DNA of 64,000 nucleotides from Planctomycetota bacterium (GTDB lineage Bacteria; Planctomycetota; UBA8742; UBA2392), in NCBI GenBank assembly GCA_020845475.1, contig JADLFN010000049.1, positions 67,062 through 131,061 on the forward strand, read 5' to 3'. Under the pieces are notes generated by a model. The model was not told the DNA's origin and made no database searches. It saw nothing but the letters and a program-made list of their open reading frames with translations. Shown in pieces: positions 53,269 through 63,080 of this stretch. Within the stretch, counting starts at the first letter, position 1; every line of letters begins with the position of its first letter. The translations under genes and the position numbers were made by a program.

Positions 53269-55271
53269 AGTGCAGGCGGCTGAGGAGGCAGCGCCAGGGG
53301 CGGAGCTTCGGTCGTTGGCACTGGGCTCGCAATAGGCGCGACGGGTGCCTCAGACGCTGAGTGCAACGCCGATTGGATCGGCGCCAAAGGCTGTGCCGGT
53401 GTTTGAGTTGCCTGCTCAGGCATGGCAGGCTGGCGACTGAACGCATACGGGTTCTGTGCGGCCTGGGCTGTGGCGCGCGCAACCATTCCGACGATCTTGC
53501 GGTGCGAAACAACATTGAAAGCCAGAAGGCCTCCGGCAATCACCCCGGTTGCGATCAGATACGTCCAGAGTCGCGTGCTAAAACCGTCTGCACGCTGTTC
53601 GTGCCGCAGATAGTCTCCCGAGCCCTGGGGTGAAACCGACTTCATCGCGGTCGCTTTGCCTGCCGCCCAGGCATTGACGCCCGCCCACACCGGCGAGAAC
53701 TGGGCCACGGTGCGCTCTTCGTCGCGCACGTTTCGGCTCATGACGCCTTCCACGATCATGGGCACGACGACCCAGGCTCCGATGATCAGTCCCGCCAGGA
53801 CGCCTGAAATAGACTTGGACAGGCCCGAGAGCGAGATCCGCCACGTTATCTGGCTTACAGCCACAACCGTCAGGCCCAGCACGGTCAGCAGGTACAGGTA
53901 ACCCATCTGCTCGTGTCCGAGGAAGCGCTCGACAATCTCGCGATCGCTGCTTGCACCCAGCAGCTTCTTGATGTCGATTGCGCCGCGCGAGGCAGGGGCC
54001 GTGACGCCCGGGGCAGCTATCGTGGCGGAGAAAACTGTAGGACTTGCGGCGCTGACCAGTTCCGTCGCGCGCTTGGATGCCACCACCGGGTCATCGAGCT
54101 TCGACCGGAGTTCACCGTAGCACACCATGCCGACTCCGAGCATCATAGCCGACGCGAGCACAACCAGAAAAGCGGTGTGGGCCGCGCCACGAGCGCTGCC
54201 CGGCATGAACATGACGCCGCCGGCGTTCATCAATGGCGCGGGCAGTTTCTCGATCTCCTTGCGCACACGGCGCGACGCGATGGCGGCTTCCGCAGGAAAA
54301 GTCAGCGCGGGCACAAGCAGCGCCACACTGATGTAGATCACGCTGGTCAAGAGCGTGCCTACGGCAGCGCCCGGCAGGAGCAGGCGCGTGGCCAGGAAAT
54401 AGGCGCCAAAAAGCGTGGGCATGACGATCATGGCCACCGTCCAGTAGATGCGCATGGACGTGCTCTTGTTGTGCGACATCGGCTTGAGGCGGTTTGTCGT
54501 GGAGAGAAAGAAATAGGCGCAGTAAATAGAGGCGGTTACGCCAAATGCCACTGCGTAGAAAATGCCCTCCGACACCGTGGGCTCGACAAACATGCTGATG
54601 ATGGGAAACGAGACGCGCAGCATGGGCACGCTGGCCGCCCAGACGATAATGAGCGTTCCTACAATCAGGATGACGCCGAGGATGATCGCGAACATGTAAG
54701 TCACGAGCACGGCCGGAATTGCCTTCGTGACCAGGCTTGAGGCGTACACGCCGATGAAACTGATCAGCAGCGAGAGCAGTACCAAAATCCACAGTGTCAT
54801 GAAAAACACCGCGGGGTCGATGCCGCCAAAAACGTTCACAAGTGCGAACAATGGAATGGTGGCGACGAAAAACGTCGAGGCCTGAACCGACGCAGCTATG
54901 AACTTGCCCAGTGCTATTTCCCATGGCGAAAGTGGCGTGAGCATGAGCAGGTCAAAGGACTTTCGCTCGTGCTCCGCGGCAATGGCCGTGCTTGAAAACG
55001 CAGGGAAGACCAGCATGACCACGCACACCAGCACGATGGCCATCGTGACGAACAACCATTTGCCGATGCCCGTGGGATCGTCGTAGGTGCCGGTCTGGTT
55101 GTCGTATTGAGTGGAAATCCAGATGGAAAAAATTGCGCCCTGAACGAGGAGATAGGAGGTCAGAACCAGCGGTAGCTTGAAGCCGCGGCAGGCCACACGT
55201 AGCTCGCGCACGGCAATGGGGTTGAGGAAGATGCGTTTGAAAAGCGAAGGAGTTTCGAGCAGCGTGCTCAT
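53265..55271 (-). CDS. ABC-2 type permease, last gene of a Gld-like operon
   Basis: 668 residues with about 12 hydrophobic helices. The N-terminal part (NPIAVRELRVACRG ... AAEHERKSFDLLMLTPLSPWEIALGKF) is a classic ABC-2 permease start, as in NatB/GldF-like proteins. The C-terminal ~70 residues are a cytoplasmic Pro/Ala-rich tail. Partner of the ATPase gene at the other end of the operon (60081-61229). Substrate unknown. Confidence 0.82.
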   Translation of the reverse strand: MSTLLETPSLFKRIFLNPIAVRELRVACRGFKLPLVLTSYLLVQGAIFSIWISTQYDNQTGTYDDPTGIGKWLFVTMAIVLVCVVMLVFPAFSSTAIAAEHERKSFDLLMLTPLSPWEIALGKFIAASVQASTFFVATIPLFALVNVFGGIDPAVFFMTLWILVLLSLLISFIGVYASSLVTKAIPAVLVTYMFAIILGVILIVGTLIIVWAASVPMLRVSFPIISMFVEPTVSEGIFYAVAFGVTASIYCAYFFLSTTNRLKPMSHNKSTSMRIYWTVAMIVMPTLFGAYFLATRLLLPGAAVGTLLTSVIYISVALLVPALTFPAEAAIASRRVRKEIEKLPAPLMNAGGVMFMPGSARGAAHTAFLVVLASAMMLGVGMVCYGELRSKLDDPVVASKRATELVSAASPTVFSATIAAPGVTAPASRGAIDIKKLLGASSDREIVERFLGHEQMGYLYLLTVLGLTVVAVSQITWRISLSGLSKSISGVLAGLIIGAWVVVPMIVEGVMSRNVRDEERTVAQFSPVWAGVNAWAAGKATAMKSVSPQGSGDYLRHEQRADGFSTRLWTYLIATGVIAGGLLAFNVVSHRKIVGMVARATAQAAQNPYAFSRQPAMPEQATQTPAQPLAPIQSALHSASEAPVAPIASPVPTTEAPPLALPPQPPAL

Positions 55272-55274
55272 GGG

Positions 55275-56711
55275 TTACTCCATGCGCTTGATGATGTGAT
55301 AGCCAAACTGCGTTTCAAACAGGCCGACTTCACCTACCTTCAGGCTCAATGCGCCGCTGGAGAAGTTCTTGTCCCAACGCGAATCATCCTTCTCGACCGG
55401 GTATTCGGTGTGCGGGGCGCCGTCTTCGTTGTGCTGCAATTGCAGCGCCTTCCAGTCTGCCGTTCCCTGCGCCTGCTCCAGAATTGCAAGTGCCAGTTTG
55501 CGTGCCTCCATCCGGGTGCGCGGCTGCTTGGTCGGTACGCCCGTGCCCGTGAAGCTGACCAGAATATGTGTCACTACCGCGCGATCCGTAACCGCTGGGC
55601 CCGGTGGGGGCAGGGGCGCGACGTCAACAAAGTCGGCGATCGGGCGGAACACGCGCGAGAGCACGTATTCATTGACCCACCAGATCAACTCGCCCTGCTT
55701 CTCCGAGGAAATCCACAGCGCCACTTCGTGTTCCTTCACTGTTCCGAAATCAAAGCGCAGGCTTTCAGTCTTGCCCGCACCCGCCTTACTGCTGAATTTC
55801 ACTTCCACCCAGCGCTCGGCTTTGGCTACGCCAAGTTCAGGCCCGTGCGGGCTTGGCTTGCCGGCGACATCGGCGCCGCGCATGGTGCGCAAGGCCTCGA
55901 TCGCGCCATCGATGTTGGCGCTGTTGCCGTAGCCGGGCTCGGGCTTGAGCACGTTCCAGATACGCTTGGAGGGGTCTCTGGGGTCGGTCGCGCTTTCGAC
56001 TTCAATCTGAACGCCTTTGTCGTTAATGACCATGCGTTGAACTTCTGCCTCGCGGCTCAACGACTTAAACGCGGTGGCGTCAAGCCATGTGCGAACCTCG
56101 GGCTTGCCCTCGGTGTCGAGGTGAAGGCGCGATCGCAGTGTCTCCATCACGCCCGCGCTGTCCACCAGTTCAAACACCCCCGGCGGTGCATCCTTGGCCG
56201 AATACCGGATGAAATCAGCGGCGGCGCCGGTGCCTTTTCCGATCAACAAGTGCACCAGCTCCTTGCCCTGCTTATCCGTGAACACCACATGCGCGGCCTG
56301 TTCATACGTCAGTTCGAACAGTGCAAAACGCGCGCTTTCTTCTGTGGCGGCACGGTCAAGGCGCTTGGCATCCACGACTTTCTTGATCAGCGCAGCCGCG
56401 TCGTCTTTGTCGGCCAGGGCGCCGTAACGATTTGAAAGTCGCCAGTTTTCGCCGTCACGGGTGAGCTTCACTTTGCTGCCGCCAACGCCCGCGAAAATTT
56501 CAATAGCCGCAACATCAGCGTCCTTGAAACTGACCAGGGCAACTGTGCCGGCGGGTTTCTCGGCATTGCGATTGCCAAAACGATGGGCAGCAATTGCGCC
56601 CGCAAGCAGCAACAGCACCACGGCCATGATTGTGAGCTGGCGCGAGCGCTGTGACGCGATCACTTCGTCGGGTGTCTGATGAGCTTTCTTTTGTGCTGTT
56701 TCTTCGGCCAT
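55275..56711 (-). CDS. DUF4340 protein with C-terminal parvulin (PPIase) domain
   Basis: 478 residues. One N-terminal membrane helix (LTIMAVVLLLLAGAIAAHRF) is followed by two DUF4340-like modules (GSKVKLTRDGENWRLSNRYG ... DKDDAAALIKKVVDAKRLDR), extracytoplasmic proteins common beside GldG-type transporters. The last ~95 residues are a parvulin rotamase: VTHILVSFTGTG, RTRMEARKLALAILEQAQG, LSLKVGEVGLFETQFGYHII. This fusion suggests a chaperone or folding function built into the transporter complex. Three bases separate it from the permease gene. Confidence 0.8.
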   Translation of the reverse strand: MAEETAQKKAHQTPDEVIASQRSRQLTIMAVVLLLLAGAIAAHRFGNRNAEKPAGTVALVSFKDADVAAIEIFAGVGGSKVKLTRDGENWRLSNRYGALADKDDAAALIKKVVDAKRLDRAATEESARFALFELTYEQAAHVVFTDKQGKELVHLLIGKGTGAAADFIRYSAKDAPPGVFELVDSAGVMETLRSRLHLDTEGKPEVRTWLDATAFKSLSREAEVQRMVINDKGVQIEVESATDPRDPSKRIWNVLKPEPGYGNSANIDGAIEALRTMRGADVAGKPSPHGPELGVAKAERWVEVKFSSKAGAGKTESLRFDFGTVKEHEVALWISSEKQGELIWWVNEYVLSRVFRPIADFVDVAPLPPPGPAVTDRAVVTHILVSFTGTGVPTKQPRTRMEARKLALAILEQAQGTADWKALQLQHNEDGAPHTEYPVEKDDSRWDKNFSSGALSLKVGEVGLFETQFGYHIIKRME

Positions 56712-56723
56712 GTTGCGGCGCCG

Positions 56724-59156
56724 CTAGGCGGCCTCCATTTTTTCGAGCTTGAGGCGGTACTCTTCGCGGGCTTTTGCGCGCAATGCGCCGCGCATGAAGC
56801 CAAAGACCAGCAATAGCGCGGGCGTGCCGCCCAGTACCAGCACGTACCAGGTAATGCGCTCGCCGCGGGAATAGTCAGCGCGGATGCGCGGTGCCGCGCC
56901 GGTCTTGGCGCGCAGGCTGACCAGCTCGTCGCCATAGATGCCGGCATCGGCGATATTCTGGTAGAACTGCACGCCGCCGCGCAGAATGGCGTTCACATCT
57001 TCCTGTCGCCAGCTTGAGAAGTACTCGCTATTGAAGGTTCCCGCGCAGCTCATCACCATCAAACGCCCCGGCTTGGCCTTCAGTTCAGGCACGGGCTGGC
57101 CGCCGAGGTCGCTTGTGTCAGGGGCCGCGGCTGCGGCGTCCCAGCGCGGCACAAGCTTGCCCTCGCCCTGCCAGGCACTCTTGAATGTGCCCGAAAGAAC
57201 ACTGGCGATCAGCGCCGGGCGCCCCAGACGTTGCAGGCGTGTGGTGACGTCAGGTGCTGCGTCGGGGTTCAGTTGCACTTCCGGGCCGCCATCGAGCGAA
57301 AGCCCCAAGCGCGGAATGGAGGGCATGTCCCGGTTGTCAGGAATGAACTTGAACACCTGGCCGGCAAGCGTGATGACATCTTGACGCGTCAAGCCCTGCG
57401 CCCCGAGCTTTTCATCATCAAGCTTGAGCTCAACCGGGAACGGCAGCGGCATGCCCGAAATACCGCGTGCGAATATGCTGCCCTGATCAAGATCGTCCGG
57501 GCCAACGTTGGCCGCCAGCGGCAGGCTGACAGGCAACTGCTGCCCTTCGCGTCCGGCGCTGCGCACCACCGCGAGATCGTAGCCGCCTTTCTGGATCAGC
57601 AGGTCGGACTCAAACGAAATGCCAAGGCGCTTGCACCAGTCAACGAAGTGCGGCTGCGACGCAATCGGTGTGAGAATGATGCTGCCGGAATCAAAGCGCG
57701 CGATGCTCATGGTTGCGGCATAACCCTGATAGAGCATGACCACGTTGCCGCCCTGCGCAAGGAATCGGTCAATTTCATAGAGCTCGCGTTCCGCCAGTGT
57801 GTGCGGCTCAAACACGATCAGCGCCGCCAGATCCGGCGGGATACGCTTGTCCTGGCGCAGGTTGATTTGTCGGCCGGTGTAGCCAAGCTGGTAAATGTAA
57901 TTCACCAGCGCCGAGTAAGGCGAGCGGCCACCCGCTTCGGGCGCAATGATGCCCAGCGAAGAGCGCGGTTTGACCAGTTCCCATACGCGGTCTTCAAGGC
58001 GCTTGAGGACGGCGTCAACATTGCGGTCGTCGCCGAATTCGTAGAGCAGATCCTGGCGACCGTCGTCCGTTACCAGTCCGACCACAGTGTAGTAGAAGTT
58101 GGGGCCGACTTTCGCTTCGGGTTTGACTGGCGTGTCGGGCTTGGGCGCGGCTTCGCCGCCGGGCGGCGTTATGCCGCCGGGTTGCTTGCGGGGATCTTTG
58201 CCCTCACCGGGTGCTGTGCCGGGAGTGGCGCCGCTGGTGCCGTCGCCGTCGCGGTCGTCAGGCAATGGTGGCATGCCCGGGGGTGTTGCCGGCGGCTCGG
58301 GCGCCTCCTTGGGATCGACCGTCGGCTCAGGCGTGTTGACGTAGGGCAGTGGCCTTCCTCCAACACCCACGCGCTCGCCCCACGCGATTGTGTCCGTGGA
58401 GATCTTCACTTTTTCGCCGCCCCACTCGCGCAGCCGATCCAGCGCCAGCGCAACGTTCGCACCCACTTGCGGGTTTGAGCGCGGCATCTGCTCGCTGCGG
58501 AAATAGAGCACATTCAAAGGCCGCGACATGTTGCGCAGCATCTGTTTGAATGAAGGCTTGCGCTGATCCGACTTCAACTTCATCACGGTGTACATGATGT
58601 CGAACTCAAGCGTTTCAACGCGATGCGGCCGGGCCTCGTCCGTCTTGGCATCAACCACGTTGACGATGCCGTTGATGGCTTTGGGCTCGCCCGGCCCGTA
58701 GCGCACGAGCACAGACGAAAGATAGCGGTTGACGCCAATGGCGGCGCTCTTTTCGGCCACATCTGTCGTCTGGAAGTCCTCGCTGACCTCTACGCCGTAC
58801 TTGCTGAGCTCCTCAAGCTTGGTCGCGATGTTTTTCTGCTCTACGCGCTCAACGGTGTAGCTCAGCTTGCCGTTGCCGGCCTTGGTGAGCTCTTCAAGTT
58901 TTTCACGCACGTCGCGCTCGAGATTGACGCGCTTTTCCGGCGGCTCTGAACTGACGTAGTAAGTCAGCGTGATGTTGTCCGGCAGCTTCTCCAGCAGCGA
59001 GCGCGTGCCTTCGGATAGCGTGAAACGCCTGTCGCCCGTGAGGTCAATGCGCTGCCGATACTCCATGCCCAGATAATTCACCGCACTCAGCGCAAGCAGC
59101 ATCAGCACGCTGAAGAGCATGAAGTAAAGCGTGTAGTTGCGCTTGCGATTAACCAT
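56724..59156 (-). CDS. GldG-family ABC auxiliary protein
   Basis: 810 residues: N-terminal helix (LYFMLFSVLMLLALSAVNYL), a large extracytoplasmic GldG/ABC_transp_aux domain (RRFTLSEGTRSLLEKLPDNI, VNVVDAKTDEARPHRVETLE), a long Pro/Gly/Glu-rich insert near residues 270-350, and a C-terminal helix (WYVLVLGGTPALLLVFGFM). GldG proteins pair with GldF and GldA in Bacteroidetes gliding but are widespread elsewhere. A TTGACGCGTCAA copy (57381-57392) encodes LTRQ. It overlaps the permease gene by 8 bases. Confidence 0.82.
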   Translation of the reverse strand: MVNRKRNYTLYFMLFSVLMLLALSAVNYLGMEYRQRIDLTGDRRFTLSEGTRSLLEKLPDNITLTYYVSSEPPEKRVNLERDVREKLEELTKAGNGKLSYTVERVEQKNIATKLEELSKYGVEVSEDFQTTDVAEKSAAIGVNRYLSSVLVRYGPGEPKAINGIVNVVDAKTDEARPHRVETLEFDIMYTVMKLKSDQRKPSFKQMLRNMSRPLNVLYFRSEQMPRSNPQVGANVALALDRLREWGGEKVKISTDTIAWGERVGVGGRPLPYVNTPEPTVDPKEAPEPPATPPGMPPLPDDRDGDGTSGATPGTAPGEGKDPRKQPGGITPPGGEAAPKPDTPVKPEAKVGPNFYYTVVGLVTDDGRQDLLYEFGDDRNVDAVLKRLEDRVWELVKPRSSLGIIAPEAGGRSPYSALVNYIYQLGYTGRQINLRQDKRIPPDLAALIVFEPHTLAERELYEIDRFLAQGGNVVMLYQGYAATMSIARFDSGSIILTPIASQPHFVDWCKRLGISFESDLLIQKGGYDLAVVRSAGREGQQLPVSLPLAANVGPDDLDQGSIFARGISGMPLPFPVELKLDDEKLGAQGLTRQDVITLAGQVFKFIPDNRDMPSIPRLGLSLDGGPEVQLNPDAAPDVTTRLQRLGRPALIASVLSGTFKSAWQGEGKLVPRWDAAAAAPDTSDLGGQPVPELKAKPGRLMVMSCAGTFNSEYFSSWRQEDVNAILRGGVQFYQNIADAGIYGDELVSLRAKTGAAPRIRADYSRGERITWYVLVLGGTPALLLVFGFMRGALRAKAREEYRLKLEKMEAA

Positions 59157-60084
59157 AGCGCCGGCTCTCCAGCGACATCACGTTCAGCACGACAAACAGC
59201 ACGATCAAGCTCGCGAAGAACACGAGCCCGTTGGTGTTCACGATGCCGCGCTCGATTTCCTTGAAGTGATCCAGTACGGAGGCCTGGGCGAACGCGGCCA
59301 CGACCATGTCGGCTTTGGCATGAACGTCCAGCATAGTGGACTCTGACCAATCGAGTGTCGAAATGGCGTAAACTCCGCCATTGATGACCGCGCCGATCAT
59401 CACGGCGCCGCCGCCCAGAGCGCGGTCACGACCGACCGCCGAAGCCAGTACGGCCAAAAGCACCACGGGCAACGAAAGTGCATGTGTGATTGCGGCCAAA
59501 GGTTCGTTGCGGACCAGATCGCCCACCAGCGGGCGCAACTCTCCCATGCCAACGATGCCCAGGCAGATCAACATGGACAGAAAGAACGCAAGCGCCTGGT
59601 TGTCCGTCAGGCCCGAAACAAAAGCGCCCACGGCGAGGAAGGCTGCGCCAAGAAGGAAGCACGCGATATATCCGCCCGCGACAGGGCCCCAATCGGGCGA
59701 GCCGAACTTGATCAGCATCAGCGGCCACGCAAACGTAGCCAGCAGCATGACTCCAAAGAAGGCAACGGCGGCAAAGTACTTGCCCAGTGCAACTTTCCAG
59801 GTGGGCAAGGGCAAGGTCATCAGCAGTTCAAAAGTGGCCTGACGGCGATCTTCAGCCCACAACTTCATGCTCACGGCCGGCAGCACCACCGCGGCCACCC
59901 ACGGGAAGATGCCAAAGAACGTGCGCATCGTAAGTTCGCCACGGCGGAACCAGTCGCCGCCGCCCCCCATGGGATCAAGCAACAGCGACAGCAAGCCCAT
60001 GATCACGACAAATGCGCCGATGATGCCAAAGCCCACCAGGCTGCCAAAAAACGCACCCAGCTCGCGCCGGAGGATCGCAATCAT
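59149..60084 (-). CDS. ABC-2 permease, GldF-like
   Basis: 311 residues, six to seven helices. The N-terminal MIAILRRELGAFFGSLVGFGI and the mid segment SMKLWAEDRRQATFELLMTLPLPTWKVALGKYFA are the ABC2_membrane/GldF pattern. It follows the ATPase gene with a 4-base overlap. With GldG it should form the membrane part of the transporter. Confidence 0.85.
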   Translation of the reverse strand: MIAILRRELGAFFGSLVGFGIIGAFVVIMGLLSLLLDPMGGGGDWFRRGELTMRTFFGIFPWVAAVVLPAVSMKLWAEDRRQATFELLMTLPLPTWKVALGKYFAAVAFFGVMLLATFAWPLMLIKFGSPDWGPVAGGYIACFLLGAAFLAVGAFVSGLTDNQALAFFLSMLICLGIVGMGELRPLVGDLVRNEPLAAITHALSLPVVLLAVLASAVGRDRALGGGAVMIGAVINGGVYAISTLDWSESTMLDVHAKADMVVAAFAQASVLDHFKEIERGIVNTNGLVFFASLIVLFVVLNVMSLESRRYG

Positions 60085-61229
60085 GCGCGGCCTCCTTCCT
60101 CTTCCGCGGGCTTGAGATCGGATTTGCTCTTGACCGGCGGCAGGTTTTGCTCGGACTTCGCGCGCGCGGCCATGGCGGCCTGCACCATTTCACTGGGTAA
60201 GCCCATCTCGGTTGCGTTTGCGTCGCGGGGTGCCGGCTCTTGAAGGAAATCCACGCGCCGGTTATCGGGCCGCTGGCTGTCGCGCGGGCCTGACTGCAAC
60301 AGGCGCAGGAAAACATCTTCCAGCGTCATCGGATCTTGCGCAAGCTCGGCCACATTCAGGCCGCACTTCACTACGAGGCGTCCCACGTCCACACAGGCAT
60401 CACGCGCGGCTTTGGCCCCGCCTTTGACTTCAAGGGAGAAGCGCGAGTAACCCTCGGCGGTGTCTTTGCTGTGAACCTCTACGATGCCCGCGACCGCCTT
60501 GAGCGCCTGCGGCAGGCCCGCGAAGTTTCCGAGCACAAGCAGTTTCAGGCGCGTGGTGCCCGTGGCAAGCGTTGCGAGTTGATCCGCCGTGCCATCTGCT
60601 ATTTTGCGCCCGCCGTTGATAATCACCATGCGGGAAGAAACCGCCGCAGCCTCCTGCAAGATGTGGGTCGAAAAGATGATCGCCTTATTGACGCTCAGGC
60701 GCTCGATCAGCTTGCGAATTTCAATGATCTGGTGGGGGTCCAGGCCGCTGGTGGGTTCATCGAGGATCAATACGGGTGGGTCGTGGATCAACGCCTGCGC
60801 AATTCCTGTGCGTTGGCGATAGCCCTTGGAGAGTTCAACAATCGGACTCTTGAGCTTCGGCAGCAGGTTCGTGTCCTCTACCACCACTTTGAGCCGCGCC
60901 GTCAGCTCCCTGCCACTGAGGCCGCGCGCGCGACCGCAAAATTGTAGGTACTCCTCGACCGTCATGTCGCCATAGAGCGGCGGAGTTTCAGGCAAATAGC
61001 CCAGGTGCGAGCGCACGCGCTCAGGCTCGGCATGCACATCAAAGCCGTCCACGGTGGCCGTGCCTTCGCTGGCCGAAATGAAGGTTGTCAGCACCTTCAT
61101 TGTCGTTGACTTGCCGGCGCCGTTGGGCCCCAGAAAGCCCAGGACTTCGCCCTTGTTGACGTGGAAGCTCACGTCGTCCAGGGCTTTGAACGTGCCGTAA
61201 TACTTGGTAATGCCGCGCGCTTCTATCAT
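60081..61229 (-). CDS. ABC transporter ATP-binding protein, GldA-like
   Basis: 382 residues. Walker A is in GFLGPNGAGKSTTMKVLT, the signature is ELSKGYRQRTGIAQALIHDPP and Walker B is VLILDEPTSGLDPHQ. The C-terminal extension of about 80 residues (with LLQSGPRDSQRP and a Lys/Glu-rich tail) is longer than in usual ABC-2 ATPases. First gene of the five-gene minus-strand operon. Confidence 0.92.
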   Translation of the reverse strand: MIEARGITKYYGTFKALDDVSFHVNKGEVLGFLGPNGAGKSTTMKVLTTFISASEGTATVDGFDVHAEPERVRSHLGYLPETPPLYGDMTVEEYLQFCGRARGLSGRELTARLKVVVEDTNLLPKLKSPIVELSKGYRQRTGIAQALIHDPPVLILDEPTSGLDPHQIIEIRKLIERLSVNKAIIFSTHILQEAAAVSSRMVIINGGRKIADGTADQLATLATGTTRLKLLVLGNFAGLPQALKAVAGIVEVHSKDTAEGYSRFSLEVKGGAKAARDACVDVGRLVVKCGLNVAELAQDPMTLEDVFLRLLQSGPRDSQRPDNRRVDFLQEPAPRDANATEMGLPSEMVQAAMAARAKSEQNLPPVKSKSDLKPAEEEGGRA

Positions 61230-61370
61230 GCCGATGTCGAGACTTCCCGTTGTACCGAACTGACCGCAGTCCTGTTACGCAACCCAAGGCCGCAAGCGGC
61301 AAACACTTCTGCCGATTTCCGGATATTCAGGCACGGAATCTTAGTGATGCGCGCGCGGATTGGAAAGGTG

Positions 61371-62273
61371 CTAGCCCGTGATGTCAGGGCGAACCTTGCG
61401 CCGGCTAAGGTCTTCCGCCCGTTTCAAGATCGCGGTCGCCACGTTTACGCCGGTGTAGCGCTCAATGCCTTCCAGCCCAGGGCTGCTGTTCACTTCCAGC
61501 AGCAAAGGCCCCAGTCTTGTTTCCAGCAAGTCCACACCCGCAACCTCGAGCCCCATTTTCGTGGAGGCCCTGACCGCAAGCTGCGAGTAAGCGCGTGGCA
61601 ACGTCAATTGCTGCCCACGGCCCCCTCGATGGATGTTCGCGCGGAAATCACTCTCATCGGAGATTCGGCGCATGGCTGCCACAACGCGGCCGCCGACCAC
61701 AAACGCGCGCACGTCGCGCCCGCGTGCCTCACTCACGAACTTCTGCATGATGAAGTTCTGGCCCAGGCCCCACATGGTCTCTGAGATGGCGCGAATGCTC
61801 TCGACGCTTTCCATCAACATCACGCCCACTCCCTGCGTGCCCCTGGCCGGCTTGACAATCACCGGCGGGCCGCCGAGTTGCGCCACAAGGCCCTCAAGGC
61901 CAGCCGGGTCGCGCAGGGCGACAGTGGGGGGCGTGGGCAAATCAACAGAGGCCATGAATTGCGCCGCACGCAGCTTGTCACGCGAGAGCGAGATCGCCCG
62001 GTGGTTGTTCAGAACGGGCACACCCATAAGTTCGAACTGCTTGACCACGCTCAGCCCATACTCGGTGATGCTGGTGCCAATGCGCGGGATGACGACGTCC
62101 GGCCTTTCAAGCGGCTGACCGTGATGCAGCAAAGCGAAATTGCCGTCAACCATGACCAGCGCGCACGCAAGCGTGTTGACTACCGTGACGTCATGGCCGC
62201 GCTCTTTGGCCGCTTCAATCAAACGGCGGGTGGAATAGATGAAGCGTGAACGGGAAAGGATGGCGACGCGCAC
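61371..62273 (-). CDS. RimK-family ATP-grasp ligase
   Basis: 300 residues from a GTG at 62273. Fits RimK/ATP-grasp amino-acid ligases: the N-terminal preATP-grasp part (VAILSRSRFIYSTRRLIEAA), PVLNNHRAISLSRDKLRAAQ, the nucleotide-binding PPVIVKPARGTQGVGVMLME, RDVRAFVVGGRVVAAMRR, and LLEVNSSPGLEGIER with metal-binding Glu/Asn. RimK adds glutamate to ribosomal protein S6; homologues make other glutamylated products, so the substrate is not certain. Confidence 0.88.
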   Translation of the reverse strand: MRVAILSRSRFIYSTRRLIEAAKERGHDVTVVNTLACALVMVDGNFALLHHGQPLERPDVVIPRIGTSITEYGLSVVKQFELMGVPVLNNHRAISLSRDKLRAAQFMASVDLPTPPTVALRDPAGLEGLVAQLGGPPVIVKPARGTQGVGVMLMESVESIRAISETMWGLGQNFIMQKFVSEARGRDVRAFVVGGRVVAAMRRISDESDFRANIHRGGRGQQLTLPRAYSQLAVRASTKMGLEVAGVDLLETRLGPLLLEVNSSPGLEGIERYTGVNVATAILKRAEDLSRRKVRPDITG

Positions 62274-62381
62274 GGCATCACGCTAGCGCAAGCGACGCGC
62301 GGCAGCAAGCGCCGCGCCCTTGACAATGCGCCGCGCTGATTTACCTTTCCGCTCCCTCGCGCAGTGGCGCGGGAGTGAAAC

Positions 62382-62457
<76 letters not shown>

Positions 62458-62648
62458 CCTTCAAAGCCGCCTCCGGAGCCAATACGGAGGCGGCTGTGTT
62501 TTGAGAACGGCACAGGATTGGTGCGTTGTTTGACCAAATGTTTGACTAGGTTTTCGCGACCGACCCAAGCACAAAAAGTTTTTTGAAAAATCCGTGTTCG
62601 AGCCTGTTAGGCAAACGTGCCTAACCGTTGCGTTTTCGTAAAGCATAG

Positions 62649-62680
62649 GTCGTCGGTTCAAATCCGACAGGCGGGCTCCA
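62649..62680 (+). pseudogene. tRNA-like 3' fragment
   Basis: GTCGG-TTCAAAT-CCGAC makes a perfect T arm with the conserved TTCAAATC, followed by AGGCGGGCTCCA ending in CCA. No matching 5' half with a proper D arm or acceptor strand precedes it, and the 3' strand is one base too long. A pseudo-tRNA or an attachment-site remnant. Confidence 0.45.
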
Positions 62681-62954
62681 GCTTCTCATTGGCTTCGCAA
62701 GTACCTTCCAGAGTCATCTCGAAATCCGGAAGGTCCGTTTTTGAGAATCGCGCGCCACCCGAAACGCCACCATCGAACCGCTCCAAAAAGGCTCATTCTG
62801 ACCCGAGCAGCGCGAGACACCTCGTCGATTCAACAAATTTGGCGCCTTTGTCTTCGAGTGACACGGTCCCTAAGAAGCAGAAGCCGCACTGATAATTCTT
62901 GCCCGAAGCGTGTTTGCCCTTGTCGCTATTCCACTTCCGCGCTAGGTCCTCATC

Positions 62955-63080
62955 ATGGCCGACGTTTTCAGCCGCGCAAAACGCAGCGAAATGATGCGTG
63001 CAGTTCGTTCCAAGTGTAAAGGGCGGTTGAAAAGTGCAGCAGGTGGCGGGCGAAAAGTGCAGCACCCCTTGTCTGTGTAA
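62955..63080 (+). pseudogene. Truncated Vsr-like mismatch endonuclease gene
   Basis: The frame starts MADVFSRAKRSEMMRAVRSK, the typical N-terminus of very-short-patch-repair (Vsr) endonucleases, which nick T:G mismatches at methylation sites. The homology stops after about 20 codons, exactly where an IS21-like end begins (near 63015). The frame then runs into unrelated sequence and a stop at 63078-63080. The rest of the gene (about 120 codons) is gone. Confidence 0.6.
63015..63064. mobile_element. Terminal fragment of an IS21-like element
   Basis: Starting with TGTAAAGGGCGG, the sequence carries GAAAAGTGCAGCA twice, at 63029-63041 and 63052-63064 (23-base period). Repeated transposase-binding sites near a TG end are a feature of IS21-family elements. 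No istA or istB coding sequence follows, so only an end remains. Family assignment rests on my recollection of such ends. Confidence 0.45.

Noticed and set aside
57231-58478. 415-codon plus-strand frame within the GldG gene.
   Set aside because: Antisense of a conserved gene whose operon overlaps run on the minus strand.
62600-62680. A second complete tRNA gene.
   Set aside because: A seven-base acceptor pairing can be forced (GAGCCTG with CGGGCTC), but the D arm is replaced by a perfect hairpin and the anticodon stem does not pair well.
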